A DNA stretch of 64,000 nt from Armatimonadota bacterium (GCA_025354405.1 JANXMY010000150.1:85411-149410), one strand, 5' to 3'. Positions 8,973 through 18,197 are shown, counted from the first letter of the stretch. A program made the numbers and translations. The notes: generated by a model not told the origin, from the letters alone.

Positions 8973-9542
8973 ATGGTTAACATGCAGCTGGAGTTTGAAC
9001 AAGATATTGCACAGGTTCTTTTGACGCAGGAGCAGATCGCGGTACGTGTTGCCGAGCTGGGGGCACAAATCTCCGTAGATTATGCGGGAAAAGAGCTGAT
9101 GCTGATCTGCATTTTGAAGGGGGCGAATATCTTCCTCGCAGACCTTGCTCGTCAGATTACACTGCCTTTGTCGTATGACTTCGTTGCCGTGTCGTCTTAT
9201 GGTGCGGACACAAAATCTTCGGGCGTCGTGCGAATTCTTAAAGATCTGGATGAAAGTGTCGAGAGCAAACATGTTTTGGTCGTCGAGGATATTGTCGATA
9301 CCGGCCTAACTCTGCGCCTGTCGTACCTGCTTGAAAACCTGCGTTCGCGCCGCGCGGCATCGGTCAAAGTTTGTACCCTCCTCGACAAGCCCTCACGGCG
9401 TCGGATGGATGTTCCGGTAGATTACTATGGCTTCCAGGTCGAAGACCGTTTCGTTGTCGGTTACGGCCTCGATTACGGCGGCAAGTACCGCAATCTTCCT
9501 TACGTCGGGGTCCTGAAACCGGAAATTTATGGCGGCGGATAG
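8973..9542 (+). CDS. hpt: Hypoxanthine(-guanine) phosphoribosyltransferase
   Basis: A 189-residue type I phosphoribosyltransferase converting hypoxanthine or guanine plus PRPP to IMP or GMP in purine salvage. It shows the PRPP-binding motif HVLVVEDIVDTGLTL, the substrate-loop SSYGADTKSSG and the C-terminal VEDRFVVGYGLDYGGKYRNLPY typical of bacterial Hpt. GGAG lies about 9 nt before the ATG; a second in-frame ATG follows 9 nt later. Hpt is often next to tilS and ftsH, but here ftsH is 47 kb away and tilS is not in the window. Confidence 0.95.
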   Translation: MVNMQLEFEQDIAQVLLTQEQIAVRVAELGAQISVDYAGKELMLICILKGANIFLADLARQITLPLSYDFVAVSSYGADTKSSGVVRILKDLDESVESKHVLVVEDIVDTGLTLRLSYLLENLRSRRAASVKVCTLLDKPSRRRMDVPVDYYGFQVEDRFVVGYGLDYGGKYRNLPYVGVLKPEIYGGG

Positions 9543-9546
9543 AAGT

Positions 9547-9577
9547 TTGATTAAAAACGCGTTGTCTGTGGTATAAT
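9547..9577 (+). promoter_or_regulatory. Probable rho promoter
   Basis: A perfect TATAAT (9572-9577) follows a weak TTGATT (9547-9552) at a long 19-nt spacing. It would give a leader of roughly 165 nt before rho. Long rho leaders are known in other bacteria to serve autoregulation; no specific structure was resolved here. Confidence 0.5.
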
Positions 9578-9750
9578 GAAAACATAGCGGTTAGTTATCA
9601 GCTTGACCGGCAAAATCCCCGATATTTTATTTTCACTCTGTGGTTTTTCTCCTCACTGCCGGACCTACCAGCGTTCTTTAACCAAATTTCCATCACTCCT
9701 ACAGGCAACAAACTGATCAATTTCGATACTCAAAGGTAACCACACAGACA

Positions 9751-11157
9751 ATGGCACAAGACGATTCTCCCAATACGCCCCCGACCCTCACCAACCCGCC
9801 TCCTCCTCCGTCCCCTCGTGCGCCTCGCAACAACAAAGAGGGCAGCCGGGACAATTCTGCCCGTGAGGGCAATGGACGAGAAAGCTCCGCGCGCGACAAC
9901 AACGGACGCGATAGCTCCTCCCGCGATGGAAACGGTCGTGACGGCAATGGTCGCGAGGGCAATGGACGCGACAGCTCTGCCCGAGAAAGCTCTGCCCGTG
10001 ACAGTGCAGCCGCCTCCGGGGATGCCGAGCTCGAAGCGCCATTGATCAAGTCGGGCGTGCTGGAGATTTTGCAGGAGGGCTGGGGATTTCTGCGCCAGAA
10101 CAACTTTGATCCCGGCAGCCAGGATATTTATGTTGCACAGGCACAGATCAAGCGGTTTAATCTGAAGACCGGCGACACGGTGACCGGCCAGGTCCGCCCT
10201 CCCAAAGATACCGAAAAGTACTACGGTCTGCTCCGGGTCGAGTCCGTCAACAGCGCGTCCCCCGATCAGGCTCGCAGCCGCGTCAACTTTGACGACCTAG
10301 TTCCTATCTATCCCGAAGAGCGATTTAACCTGGAAACAGACCCCAAGAATTTGACTGCCCGGGTGATTGATTTGATCGCACCTATCGGCAAAGGGCAGCG
10401 GGCGATCATCGTCGCCCCGCCGAAAGCGGGTAAGACCACGGTTCTGAAATCGATTGCGAATTCGATTACGACCAATCACCCGGAAGTCCATTTGGTCGTG
10501 CTGCTCATCGATGAGCGTCCGGAAGAAGTTACGGATATCCGCCGCTCGGTCAACGGAGAGGTCGTTTCGTCTACATTTGACGAACTTCCCGAAAACCATA
10601 TGCGGGTGGCCGACATGGTGCTGGAAAAAGCCAAGCGGCTGGTCGAAGCGGGCAAAGATGTCGTCGTGCTCCTCGACAGTATTACCCGTCTCTCTCGTGC
10701 CTCGAACCTGACCGTTACCCCATCTGGACGCACCCTGCAGGGGGGGCTGGACCCGGCGGCGATCTACCGTCCGAAACGATTCTTTGGCGCAGCTCGTAAT
10801 ATTGAAGAGGGTGGGAGTTTGACGATCATCGCGACGGCTTTGGTCGAGACCGGCTCCCGTATGGACGACATTATTTTCGAGGAATTCAAGGGAACCGGCA
10901 ACTCGGAACTGAAGCTGGACCGCGAGCTTGCCAACCGGCGAATATTCCCGGCTATCAACGTCAAAGAGTCGGGTACCCGCAAAGAAGAGCTGCTGTATGA
11001 CGAGGAAAGCTTGAAATCCGTGTATCAGCTGCACCGCGTTCTCGCCGGCCTCGGAACTGTGGAAGCTGCGGAGCTGTTAATTGATCGACTGAACAACAGC
11101 AAAGGCAATAAAGAGTTCTTGAAGACTGTCAGCAAGACAGGACGACGGGACGATTAG
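9751..11157 (+). CDS. rho: Transcription termination factor Rho with low-complexity N-terminal extension
   Basis: A 468-residue hexameric RNA helicase that terminates transcription. Residues 1-90 are Pro-rich and then repeat short units such as NGRDSSARE and [11 protein letters not shown]. The OB-fold RNA-binding domain follows ([15 protein letters not shown]). The ATPase core has Walker [10 protein letters not shown] (about residue 225), Walker [15 protein letters not shown], the Q/R-loop region [20 protein letters not shown] and the conserved [20 protein letters not shown]. Extended N-termini of this composition occur in Rho from several GC-rich phyla and are thought to add RNA contacts or phase-separation behaviour. 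The rest is standard. Confidence 0.97.
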   Translation: MAQDDSPNTPPTLTNPPPPPSPRAPRNNKEGSRDNSAREGNGRESSARDNNGRDSSSRDGNGRDGNGREGNGRDSSARESSARDSAAASGDAELEAPLIKSGVLEILQEGWGFLRQNNFDPGSQDIYVAQAQIKRFNLKTGDTVTGQVRPPKDTEKYYGLLRVESVNSASPDQARSRVNFDDLVPIYPEERFNLETDPKNLTARVIDLIAPIGKGQRAIIVAPPKAGKTTVLKSIANSITTNHPEVHLVVLLIDERPEEVTDIRRSVNGEVVSSTFDELPENHMRVADMVLEKAKRLVEAGKDVVVLLDSITRLSRASNLTVTPSGRTLQGGLDPAAIYRPKRFFGAARNIEEGGSLTIIATALVETGSRMDDIIFEEFKGTGNSELKLDRELANRRIFPAINVKESGTRKEELLYDEESLKSVYQLHRVLAGLGTVEAAELLIDRLNNSKGNKEFLKTVSKTGRRDD

Positions 11158-11210
11158 GGCCTTGACGAATTGAAAGATTCGAAGAAACGGGACTAGGAAG
11201 CGAGGAAAAG

Positions 11211-11777
11211 GTGCCTGGCGATTTCGATAAATTATTCGATGACGATTGGCGGCCCCAAGATGCCGATCCGGATGGCCTTGCTTCCCTGCGCAATTTCAGC
11301 GCGGAAGGCAGCAGCAGCCCGGACGATCTCGCCTCAGAGCCAGAAAACCGCAAACCTCATTCCCTTCACGAAAAAGAAGTGAAGGTGATGGGAGTCTATG
11401 CCCACCAGGATCAGGGGACTATCGCCAACCACTTCGTCCTGCTTCGTGATAATCGTGGCCGTCGCGTCCCGATCTTCGTAGGCCAGTTTGAAGCCTTCGC
11501 CATTTCGGTCGCCCTAGAGGGTGATGCTCCGGACCGGCCCTTTACTCACGACCTGATTCGCCAGATAATCGAGCGGCTGGACACGACTATCGAAAGGGTC
11601 GTGATTGACGATCTCTGGAATGAGACGTTTTACGCCAAAATCGGCCTGGTTCGTGCGACCGGCGAAACTTTGGAGATAGATGCCCGGCCCTCCGATGCCA
11701 TCGCACTCGCGCTGCGTGTCCATGCCCCGATTTACATGGCAGAGAACGTACTGGAAGCGACGATTCGGACAGAGTAA
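11211..11777 (+). CDS. BFN (DUF151) domain protein, bifunctional nuclease family
   Basis: A 188-residue protein. The first 55 residues are acidic and variable; the rest is a DUF151/BFN domain (VKVMGVYAHQDQGTIANHFV, GRRVPIFVGQFEAFAIS, PFTHDLIRQIIE, ARPSDAIALALRVHAPIYMAE). Members have been reported to bind or cut nucleic acid, but the cellular role in bacteria is poorly defined. It starts at GTG (11211), preceded by GAGGAAAAG, 54 nt after rho, and is probably cotranscribed with rho. A strong terminator follows. Confidence 0.88.
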   Translation: MPGDFDKLFDDDWRPQDADPDGLASLRNFSAEGSSSPDDLASEPENRKPHSLHEKEVKVMGVYAHQDQGTIANHFVLLRDNRGRRVPIFVGQFEAFAISVALEGDAPDRPFTHDLIRQIIERLDTTIERVVIDDLWNETFYAKIGLVRATGETLEIDARPSDAIALALRVHAPIYMAENVLEATIRTE

Positions 11778-11803
11778 ACTTCGAAGTGGAGAGATAAAGT
11801 ATG

Positions 11804-11836
11804 AGCGAGTGGTTTTTTAAAAAAACCACTCGTTTT
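11804..11836 (+). terminator. Rho-independent terminator after the BFN gene
   Basis: Perfect stem cgagtggtttttt / aaaaaaaccactcg followed by ttttg. The arms cgagtggtt/aaccactcg are nearly the same as a palindrome at 58269-58289. Confidence 0.85.
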
Positions 11837-11932
11837 GCTTTGCCTGCCAGGTGTAACCCCTCGCTAATATGGGAATAGTTTTGCAGAACATGATGCTCTC
11901 AGGGCATCGAGACCCAGCGAAGGAAATCAAAA

Positions 11933-12556
11933 ATGGCCCACAATAACCACGAAAATGGCAGCGGAAATTTAGGCGAATCCTACCAGACACCTGCCCAGGT
12001 CGTCCCCAATCCTATCGGTTATGACATGAAAACGGCGCAAAGTATCGTCGATGACTTCAATACCCATGTCGCTTCCTCCATCGTGCTCTATCATCAGATC
12101 AAAAAGCATCACTGGCTTGTGCGCGGTCCGCAGTGGAAGCAGATACACCTGATACTGGACGAGTATGCCGATGAGATCCTCGAGCAAGCGGACTTTTTTG
12201 CCGAGCGGATTACCTACTTCAGCGGTATCCCCATTGCCGGTCTGAATACGTTCGAAGAGGTCTCGTTTATCAAATCTGAAGCCTCTGATCTGTTTGATCT
12301 TAAAAAAATGCTCGCTAACGATATTCACGCCACCAAGGAAACTTTAGGCAAGCTTCGCGCAACCCATGAGCTGACCGACAAAGCGGGCGACTTCTTCGAT
12401 ACTTCCCAGATTGAGAACTTTATCGGTCTGCGCGAAAAGTTCTGCCATGAGCTGCACTTCCTGCTGGAACCCGACGAGCTGGCTTCCGACACCGTAGACC
12501 CGCACCGCGAAGTCCTGCTGGCAGACAAAGCGATCGCGAAGATCGTCGCGCTCTAG
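11933..12556 (+). CDS. Dps/ferritin-like DNA-protection protein
   Basis: A 207-residue ferritin-like four-helix protein of the Dps type. The ferroxidase signature is KKHHWLVRGPQWKQIHLILD followed by EYADEI, matching the inter-subunit H...D...E site of Dps. It extends about 30 residues at each end beyond E. coli Dps: a polar Asn/Gly-rich N-terminus and a C-terminal tail carrying the late EKFCHELHF helix. It is expected to oxidise and store Fe(II) and protect DNA under oxidative or starvation stress. AAGGAAAT lies upstream. It is monocistronic, with terminators on both sides. Confidence 0.88.
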   Translation: MAHNNHENGSGNLGESYQTPAQVVPNPIGYDMKTAQSIVDDFNTHVASSIVLYHQIKKHHWLVRGPQWKQIHLILDEYADEILEQADFFAERITYFSGIPIAGLNTFEEVSFIKSEASDLFDLKKMLANDIHATKETLGKLRATHELTDKAGDFFDTSQIENFIGLREKFCHELHFLLEPDELASDTVDPHREVLLADKAIAKIVAL

Positions 12557-12583
12557 TGCGTTTCTGGAAAAAGAGTTTCCCTG

Positions 12584-12616
12584 CCCCGTGCTGACAAGCA
12601 TGGGGCTTTTTTCGTC
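12584..12616 (+). terminator. Rho-independent terminator after dps
   Basis: Stem ccccgtgct / agcatgggg followed by cttttttc. The ORF-track start of the next gene (GTG 12588) lies inside this hairpin, which argues for the later start at 12633. Confidence 0.85.
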
Positions 12617-12632
12617 GGGTACAATCGGCAGT

Positions 12633-14090
12633 ATGGTTAATCGCGTTTTCTTCTGGACTGGTGTCGTTTTAGGCGCAGTTTCCGGGTTCACTTTGTCGAA
12701 TCGGCGGAGAGTTGAGACGATTTCAGATCCGCTTCTCGGCTTGATCGGTGAAGCGGTGCTGGTGTGTGATGCGGCAGGGACTACGACCTACCTGAACGCT
12801 GCTGCGACGGAATGGTTTGGCGTAAGTGGGACGGCTGCATCTCAGCTTCGCTACCCGAGTGGTCAGCCTGTTCCGCCGGGACAGGTCCCTCTGATTCGTA
12901 CCCTGCGGACTGGCAAGCCTAGTACGGGAACTGGATATTTATGCACCGGCCCGCATGGATCCACACGCACTCTGGAAATCAAAACTCGCTTGCAGGAGAC
13001 CGGTGGAGCCGTGGCGATCTTTCGCGACGTCACAGACGAAAGTGATACGCGAGATCAGGCAGCCGAAGGAGAGCGGCGCGAGGAGATCCTGCGTCGTCTC
13101 TGCCGCCGCCTTTCCTCCGCGCTGAGCCCCAGCGATCTGGCCCGCAGCATCGCGGAGAGTGCGGCGGCCTTGCTTGTGGACGTGCCCGGGGCGCAGGTTC
13201 GTCTCTACGGTTATGACCCTGCATTGAAGCAGATGACGCGGCTGGCCTCTTCGCCCGAGAGTCGCGCAAAAGTTGTACGGTCGCAGAACGCGCCGCAGGC
13301 TGCAGTTTTTCCTCTCGATGTCACTCAGCCTCTCCTGTGGAGGCTCTATGTCGAACGGGAGACCTTTACCGGGTCCGCGGTCGAAGGACTGGGCGAGGAG
13401 CCGGCAGAGGCGCATCTGGCATTGCCGCTGATCGCGGGAGGCGACGCGATCGGACACCTGTCCCTTTCCGGAGCAAGTGCTGACCTGCTCTTTGCAGCCA
13501 CCCTCCGCGAATCGCTGAGCCTTCTGGCCTCCGTAGGGTCGCTGGCGCTGGCAGGGCCATCGCAGGCGGCGCAGACGGAGCTGCTGGCGGCTCAGGTGAC
13601 GGCTCTTCGGGAGATCGTCCGCGCGGTCGCGAACCGGCTGGAAGCGGAGGGTCTGAGCGATCTTGTGAGTCTGCATACCCGGCGTGTGCTCGGGGCGGAT
13701 GTCTGCACGATCGCCGTTGGCGCGGCGGAAAACTTACGCCTTCTCGGCCGGGACTACCAAGATGCCCTGCTTTTTCCGGAGCGTCATGCGCCGGAGAGTC
13801 CGCTTTTGACCCAAGGGGAGGGAGAAAAAGCGCACCGTACCGGCAAAACCGTTCAAGTGGCCGGACGAAAAAATCCGAGCCTGGAAGAGGGTTTGTGGCG
13901 CGTTTTCGCGGGGCAGTCAGGGCGGCACTCAGTGCTGTCTGTGCCCCTGCCGACGGGGCTCGGGGTTGTGACGGTGCTTCGGGCGGGGGACGCGGCGTTC
14001 AGCGATGACCAGGTGCGTTTTATGGAGACACTAGCGGCCCTGACGGCGGCGGCGCTGCCCTCGGCCATGGTCTCAGGAGAGACCAAATAG
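12633..14090 (+). CDS. PAS and GAF domain sensory protein
   Basis: About 485 residues. A short N-terminal hydrophobic stretch (VFFWTGVVLGAVSGFTL) may anchor it. A PAS domain follows (LLGLIGEAVLVCDAAGTTTYLN... to GGAVAIFRDVTDESD), then two GAF-like regions (about residues 150-300 and 320-480; for example VLSVPLPTGLGVVTVLRAG). No kinase, cyclase or phosphatase output domain is present, so it probably acts as a partner or scaffold in signalling. The start MVNRVFF at 12633 lies 7 nt after a TACAAT -10 box, suggesting a leaderless mRNA; the longer ORF start lies in the dps terminator. Confidence 0.78.
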   Translation: MVNRVFFWTGVVLGAVSGFTLSNRRRVETISDPLLGLIGEAVLVCDAAGTTTYLNAAATEWFGVSGTAASQLRYPSGQPVPPGQVPLIRTLRTGKPSTGTGYLCTGPHGSTRTLEIKTRLQETGGAVAIFRDVTDESDTRDQAAEGERREEILRRLCRRLSSALSPSDLARSIAESAAALLVDVPGAQVRLYGYDPALKQMTRLASSPESRAKVVRSQNAPQAAVFPLDVTQPLLWRLYVERETFTGSAVEGLGEEPAEAHLALPLIAGGDAIGHLSLSGASADLLFAATLRESLSLLASVGSLALAGPSQAAQTELLAAQVTALREIVRAVANRLEAEGLSDLVSLHTRRVLGADVCTIAVGAAENLRLLGRDYQDALLFPERHAPESPLLTQGEGEKAHRTGKTVQVAGRKNPSLEEGLWRVFAGQSGRHSVLSVPLPTGLGVVTVLRAGDAAFSDDQVRFMETLAALTAAALPSAMVSGETK

Positions 14091-14092
14091 CC

Positions 14093-14761
14093 CTATTCTT
14101 GTGGTTTGCGTGCGGAGACGGCATAGAGCGGGTCGGTGCGGCCGGGGTGAGGGCTGAGATCGTGGGTTTTGATCTGCTCCCACCCGCCGCTCTCCTCAAA
14201 ACAAAGCTGTACCAGAGCAGCATGCTGGGAATCATCGGTGGAGAGCCAGAGGCGCGTGGCTTTGGTCGGGAAGCAGCGGTTGGAAAACGCGACCAGAAAG
14301 CTGCCCCCAGGGCGCAGGACGCGTCTCACTTCGGCAAAGACATCCGCAGGCCGCAGCAGGTACTGGACACTGACTGTGCAGAGCACAGTGTCGAACGTAC
14401 CCTCAGGGTAGGGAAGTACGGGATTTTCGTTCAAGCTCTGGACGACATGTTCGGTGAGCTGGGTATTTGCCGCCATTTCGGCGCCGCTCAGGCCCAGCCC
14501 AGCAACGCGATGGCACGCGGCCCGAATGTCCGGCGGAATGTGGGAGAGATAGGCCGACATCAAGTCCAGCACATCGGCATCAATCGGGATATACGGACGA
14601 AAAAACTCGCCGAGAGACGAGATTGCCGGATCGTCGATATGGGCAACCAGGCGCGGCACCCGGTAAAAGTCGCCGTCGGGAGACTCATCCTGCCTCGAAA
14701 AATATTCGCCGGGAATATCTCCCAGGGAAAATACCTCCGACGTTTGACTCTTTGATTCCAA
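14093..14761 (-). CDS. Class I SAM-dependent methyltransferase
   Basis: A 222-residue protein with a Methyltransf_11-type core. DADVLDLMSAYLSHIP takes the place of motif I, LPYPEGTFDTVLCTVSVQYL is motif III/IV, and VRRVLRPGGSFLVAFSNRCF is the post-motif. The usual GxGxG of motif I is degenerate here (DLMSAYLSH), a pattern seen in some uncharacterised family members. Substrate unknown. The gene converges with the PAS/GAF gene; the stop codons are 2 nt apart. Confidence 0.8.
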   Translation of the reverse strand: MESKSQTSEVFSLGDIPGEYFSRQDESPDGDFYRVPRLVAHIDDPAISSLGEFFRPYIPIDADVLDLMSAYLSHIPPDIRAACHRVAGLGLSGAEMAANTQLTEHVVQSLNENPVLPYPEGTFDTVLCTVSVQYLLRPADVFAEVRRVLRPGGSFLVAFSNRCFPTKATRLWLSTDDSQHAALVQLCFEESGGWEQIKTHDLSPHPGRTDPLYAVSARKPQE

Positions 14762-14777
14762 CTTTCGCCACTCGTTT

Positions 14778-15776
14778 CTACTGTGCTGGTGTTACCATCA
14801 CATCCGCGATGTCCTGTTTCGTCCCATCGGGGAAGATAAGATGCAGTGTCGGATGCGGGAGAACATTTCCATTTCCATCGGTGAGAACGACGGAAGAATC
14901 AAAAACTTTGGTGCCGGACGTCATATGAATTGTCACACCCGCATCTGTTCCGCTGAATGTCCCCGTGTAGTGCTCGGTGCCGCCAGTATCGAAAGCGATA
15001 GACGCTCCAAAATTACTACCCGTACTATCGACGGTGAGATTGCTAAGATGAACCTTCGTATTATTACCCAGATCGATCAGGAACGTACCACTGTAGTTAT
15101 CTTTGCCGGTGGCATCTGTAGCAACTGCAACTGTATACTGCGTCGAGGCTTTGTCGAGTGTCAGGGCGAGTGTCCCCGTTACTGACATATCGGTTGCGTT
15201 TGTACGGACGACTGTGGCGTCTCCGATGCCGGGGAAGTAGCCGCTTGCAAGATTGATGTGGACTGAGGTCGTGTTCGGGTAAACAGAGAATGTCGAGGGA
15301 AGTGTCGCCACGGCATTACCCGAGGGTATGGCTCCGGCCGCATCGCTGAAGAAATTATACTGAAAAATTGTGCTGCTGGTGCGGGATGTTGTGTAATAGA
15401 GATTAATTCCTGGGTTGAAATTAATCGCTGATGCCGTTGGTGCTGACACTGCCTTTGAGGTCAGCAGGCGAAGGCTGGGGACACTGAAATGACGCAGGGG
15501 CTGAATTGCTGGAACAGCAGCAGATGCGATATCCTGGCTCGGCAAGTCTAATGATAAAAAGAGGCCACCGATCAGTGCGAACAGGCCATGCGTCGTTGCC
15601 ACGGCTGCGGATTTCAACTGCGGGTTGCTGCCGGCTCCCGGAGCCGGACTCATCGCTATGTCCCCGCCTCCTCCACTTCCTCCACAGCCGGCAAGGAATA
15701 GAAAAGCAATGGGAAAAGCAACGGCAACCAAAGTACGAGAAATTCTTCTCGCAGAAAGGGACGAAGTGCGGGGCAT
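14778..15776 (-). CDS. Hypothetical secreted lipoprotein
   Basis: A 332-residue protein with a type II signal peptide: RRISRTLVAVAFPIAFLFLAGC, where the lipobox LAGC is followed by GGSGGGG. The mature part is rich in Thr/Ser/Asn and beta-prone repeats, as in surface beta-sandwich proteins; I recognise no catalytic motif. AAAGGAT lies just before the ATG, directly after a strong hairpin in the leader. It lies 16 nt upstream of the methyltransferase on the same strand, so the two may be cotranscribed. Confidence 0.7.
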   Translation of the reverse strand: MPRTSSLSARRISRTLVAVAFPIAFLFLAGCGGSGGGGDIAMSPAPGAGSNPQLKSAAVATTHGLFALIGGLFLSLDLPSQDIASAAVPAIQPLRHFSVPSLRLLTSKAVSAPTASAINFNPGINLYYTTSRTSSTIFQYNFFSDAAGAIPSGNAVATLPSTFSVYPNTTSVHINLASGYFPGIGDATVVRTNATDMSVTGTLALTLDKASTQYTVAVATDATGKDNYSGTFLIDLGNNTKVHLSNLTVDSTGSNFGASIAFDTGGTEHYTGTFSGTDAGVTIHMTSGTKVFDSSVVLTDGNGNVLPHPTLHLIFPDGTKQDIADVMVTPAQ

Positions 15777-15792
15777 GATGTGGTGATCCTTT

Positions 15793-15834
15793 GAGTTTGC
15801 AGGCTATGAAGCCAAAACGGCTTCGTGCAAACTC
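15793..15834 (-). promoter_or_regulatory. Long hairpin in the 5' leader of the lipoprotein gene
   Basis: Arms gagtttgca / tgcaaactc enclose inner arms gaagcc / ggcttc around a short loop. In the reverse-strand mRNA the hairpin ends immediately before the ribosome-binding site. It could stabilise the message, act as an operator or affect translation. It could also be the terminator of an unseen upstream transcript, but it lacks a T-run. Confidence 0.6.
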
Positions 15835-15907
15835 ACAATATCACCACTGCGTTAAAGCATCGTTAAATATCGCGCGGCGGGATCGGTATTACTGCGCTGT
15901 CGCTATC

Positions 15908-16531
15908 TTAATCGCATCGGTCAGTGCTGAGACATTCAATCACAGAGGCAGCTAGCCGTTGGTGTCCGAGATCGTTGAGGTGAGCATCGTCGGCGGAGAG
16001 CTGTGCAAAGTTGTGACTGTTGATCCCGGCGTTAGCCCCAGCATCGACGATCTTCAGGTTATATCGAGTGGCGAGGCGGCGCACCGAATCATTATAGTTT
16101 TCAAGTATGAGGCCGAGTGCGTTCGGCGTTTCAGCATCGCCCCGGTACACGAGTGTCATGAGAATAATCTGCGCATTCGGCAGGTTTTCGATTAAGCCCC
16201 GCAGTGCCGTGTCGTAGTCCCAGTAGAATGTCCCCTGCTGGAACTGTTCTGGGTCCCCCAGCGGTTTGCCCGAAGCAAAATCGTTGGCTCCATAGAGAAT
16301 TATGACCCAGGCGGGATCCGCGTGAAGAATATCGGGAACTCGTCCGATGCCACTTTCTTCATCAATCACCATGCCTTTATCGTCGCGCCCGGTCATGGAA
16401 GTCCCGCCGACGCCCAGATTGGTCTCGTCCCAACCCATAGTTCGGCAAACCAGAGTGCTGAACCGCTTCTCCGGACTGGAGGCACCGCTTCCTTCGACCG
16501 TTGAAGCACCAAAAAATACGCATTTTGTCAT
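15908..16531 (-). CDS. SGNH/GDSL-type hydrolase
   Basis: About 207 residues. Block I is atypical: CVFFGASTVEGSGASSPE, with the serine in GAST rather than GDS. Block III is YGANDF (GxND) and block V is DDAHLNDLGHQ (DxxH), giving a complete Ser-Asp-His set. Such enzymes deacylate sugars, lipids or polymers. No signal peptide is visible. The start at 16531 is chosen because GGGGAT lies 6 nt upstream; the ORF track runs 14 codons further. Confidence 0.85.
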   Translation of the reverse strand: MTKCVFFGASTVEGSGASSPEKRFSTLVCRTMGWDETNLGVGGTSMTGRDDKGMVIDEESGIGRVPDILHADPAWVIILYGANDFASGKPLGDPEQFQQGTFYWDYDTALRGLIENLPNAQIILMTLVYRGDAETPNALGLILENYNDSVRRLATRYNLKIVDAGANAGINSHNFAQLSADDAHLNDLGHQRLAASVIECLSTDRCD

Positions 16532-16630
16532 GTGTGTGTATCCCCGGAATATGTCGGCTTTAATCCGTGGCATATGCCTGCGGCATGCTCTTTCTATTTT
16601 CGCCGTGCCGGGGGCAGGCTAGTCCCGATC

Positions 16631-17053
16631 CTAGGGAGAAGTATCTCTCATCAAAACAACCGTTTCCTGCGCAGCGGGGTAGGTTAAAATCACTTTCTCC
16701 CCCGTGAGAATATAGTGATAGACGGTCTCCATTGGGCCGCCAAGCAGTACTTTTTTCTGCTGTCCGGCAATTTCAATCATGCGATTTGTCGTGTTCTGTG
16801 TCAGGATGCCGCCGCGGAGTGACCATGATCCTTCCGCGATCAGACGGCCCTGGGGAAGTGTCAGGACGATTGTATCCGCCCCGCCACGGCGAAGCTGCCA
16901 GTCGATTGGCAGCGAAACGGTGCCGGTATGCGACGTCCCGTGCCACTGCCCGACTAACTTTTCCGTATCCGTCGGGTGATGGCAGCCGCAGAAGAGAGCA
17001 GGGGCCAGAAGAACGGCGAGCGAAGACCAGCATGTGCGGCGAGAGATTTTCAA
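16631..17053 (-). CDS. Hypothetical small lipoprotein
   Basis: A 140-residue protein with a lipoprotein signal (SLAVLLAPALFCGC, Cys at about residue 23). The mature domain of about 115 residues (LVGQWHGTSHTGTVSLPIDW..., GRLIAEGSWSLRGGILT) resembles lipocalin-like DUFs that describe a small beta barrel starting with the GxW motif. Function not known. It is divergent from the DUF697 gene. Confidence 0.7.
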   Translation of the reverse strand: MKISRRTCWSSLAVLLAPALFCGCHHPTDTEKLVGQWHGTSHTGTVSLPIDWQLRRGGADTIVLTLPQGRLIAEGSWSLRGGILTQNTTNRMIEIAGQQKKVLLGGPMETVYHYILTGEKVILTYPAAQETVVLMRDTSP

Positions 17054-17149
17054 AAGCCTTGCTCCCTAATCCTGAGACTTTTCGCCGCGCCGGTGGGCTT
17101 CTCCTGCATCAAACTTTTTGGGTATAACCTGCATATTAAGGAGGTCGCT

Positions 17150-18088
17150 ATGCCCAAGTTTCCTTTTATCTCACCAAGTCTCGCGCCGATCCCCGGTCAA
17201 GTCGGAACCGCCTGGCGGTTTTGGAGCCATTTTCAGTCATTAAATGTGACCGCTATCGCAGAGGAAGCGGAGCGGCCATTTCACCTGGCTCTCATTGGGA
17301 CAAGTGACCAGACTGCTTTGCTGGCGGCACGGCTTGCGCTGGAGTCACCGACGCCGCGCGATCTGGGCGAAAACGGTCCTGCGAATATTCTCCCATACAT
17401 CGGTACTTACGGTGAAGCTGTTCAGGCTCCGCAGGACAGCCTTGTTCTCGACGCCGACCCGCTGACCGCTGATGAATCACATCTGGCGCAGACACTGGCC
17501 AAGATGGTGCTGGCTCGGCCCGAGCTGCGGCTCTCCCTGGCTCGTCACATCCCCGCGTTCCGGCCGGCGGTCTCGGCGCAGCTGATCGGCGAGGCCTCCA
17601 AAAACAATGCCCGGATCGCGCTGATCTCTGCGTTGCCGGGAATCCTGCCGATTACTGCCTTTCTGTCTCCGGCGACCGCGCTCGGCGACATGATTATCCT
17701 CACCCGTAACCAGATTATCCTGCTGCTGAAGATCGCGGCGGTCTATGGCAAAGAGGTCGATCTCCGCGCTCGGACGCGTGAGCTGCTGCCGGTGGTCGGC
17801 AGTGCCTTTGGGTGGCGTGCAGCCGCCCGTGAGCTTGTTGGTCTGGTCCCCGGGGGAATTGGTCTGGTCGTCAAAGGCTCGATTGCCTATGCCGGAACTT
17901 ACACGGTGGGGAAAGCCGCTATGATCTATTACAGCACCGGGCAGACACTCTCGGCCTCGCGGCTGCGCCAGCTCTATCTTGACTCATTGAAAGAGGCAAC
18001 GGTGCGTATTCAGCCGCTTTTACAGCGCCTTCGGCCTTCGGCTAAGTCTGAATCTGGGCTTGACAAACCCTCTTCCACCGAGGTATAA
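17150..18088 (+). CDS. DUF697-type membrane-associated protein
   Basis: About 312 residues. AAGGAGGT lies 5 nt before ATG 17150, which settles the start. The first half contains a degenerate nucleotide-binding-like fold (FHLALIGTSDQTALLAARL, DSLVLDADPLTADE). The second half is DUF697-like: ISALPGILPITAFLSPATALGDMIILTRNQIILLLKIA and LVGLVPGGIGLVVKGSIAYAGTYTVGKAA, two glycine-rich hydrophobic segments. DUF697 domains occur with dynamin-like or Era-like GTPases, but no P-loop is seen here. A TATAAC -10-like box sits upstream at 17123. Confidence 0.72.
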   Translation: MPKFPFISPSLAPIPGQVGTAWRFWSHFQSLNVTAIAEEAERPFHLALIGTSDQTALLAARLALESPTPRDLGENGPANILPYIGTYGEAVQAPQDSLVLDADPLTADESHLAQTLAKMVLARPELRLSLARHIPAFRPAVSAQLIGEASKNNARIALISALPGILPITAFLSPATALGDMIILTRNQIILLLKIAAVYGKEVDLRARTRELLPVVGSAFGWRAAARELVGLVPGGIGLVVKGSIAYAGTYTVGKAAMIYYSTGQTLSASRLRQLYLDSLKEATVRIQPLLQRLRPSAKSESGLDKPSSTEV

Positions 18089-18089
18089 T
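18060..18089 (+). promoter_or_regulatory. Consensus sigma-70 promoter for greA
   Basis: TTGACA (18060-18065), 18-nt spacer, TATAAT (18084-18089). It overlaps the end of the preceding coding sequence. The ORF track takes this -35 TTG as the start of greA, which is wrong. Confidence 0.85.
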
Positions 18090-18197
18090 GCCGCGCAAAC
18101 TTTTGCAACAAATGGGCCTGAAAGTAACGTATTCATACACGATGCGCTGTCTGTTTGGGTGCTGCAAATAATCCCTGGTGCGAGGAGACCGAGCGAT

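Noticed and set aside
9543-9750. Riboswitch in the rho leader
   Set aside because: No recognised aptamer motif; only a promoter and a long leader can be supported.
18060-18197. Upstream extension of greA in the ORF track
   Set aside because: Its first codon is the TTG of the -35 box; GreA length, motif position and the GAGGAG site support the TTG at 18198.
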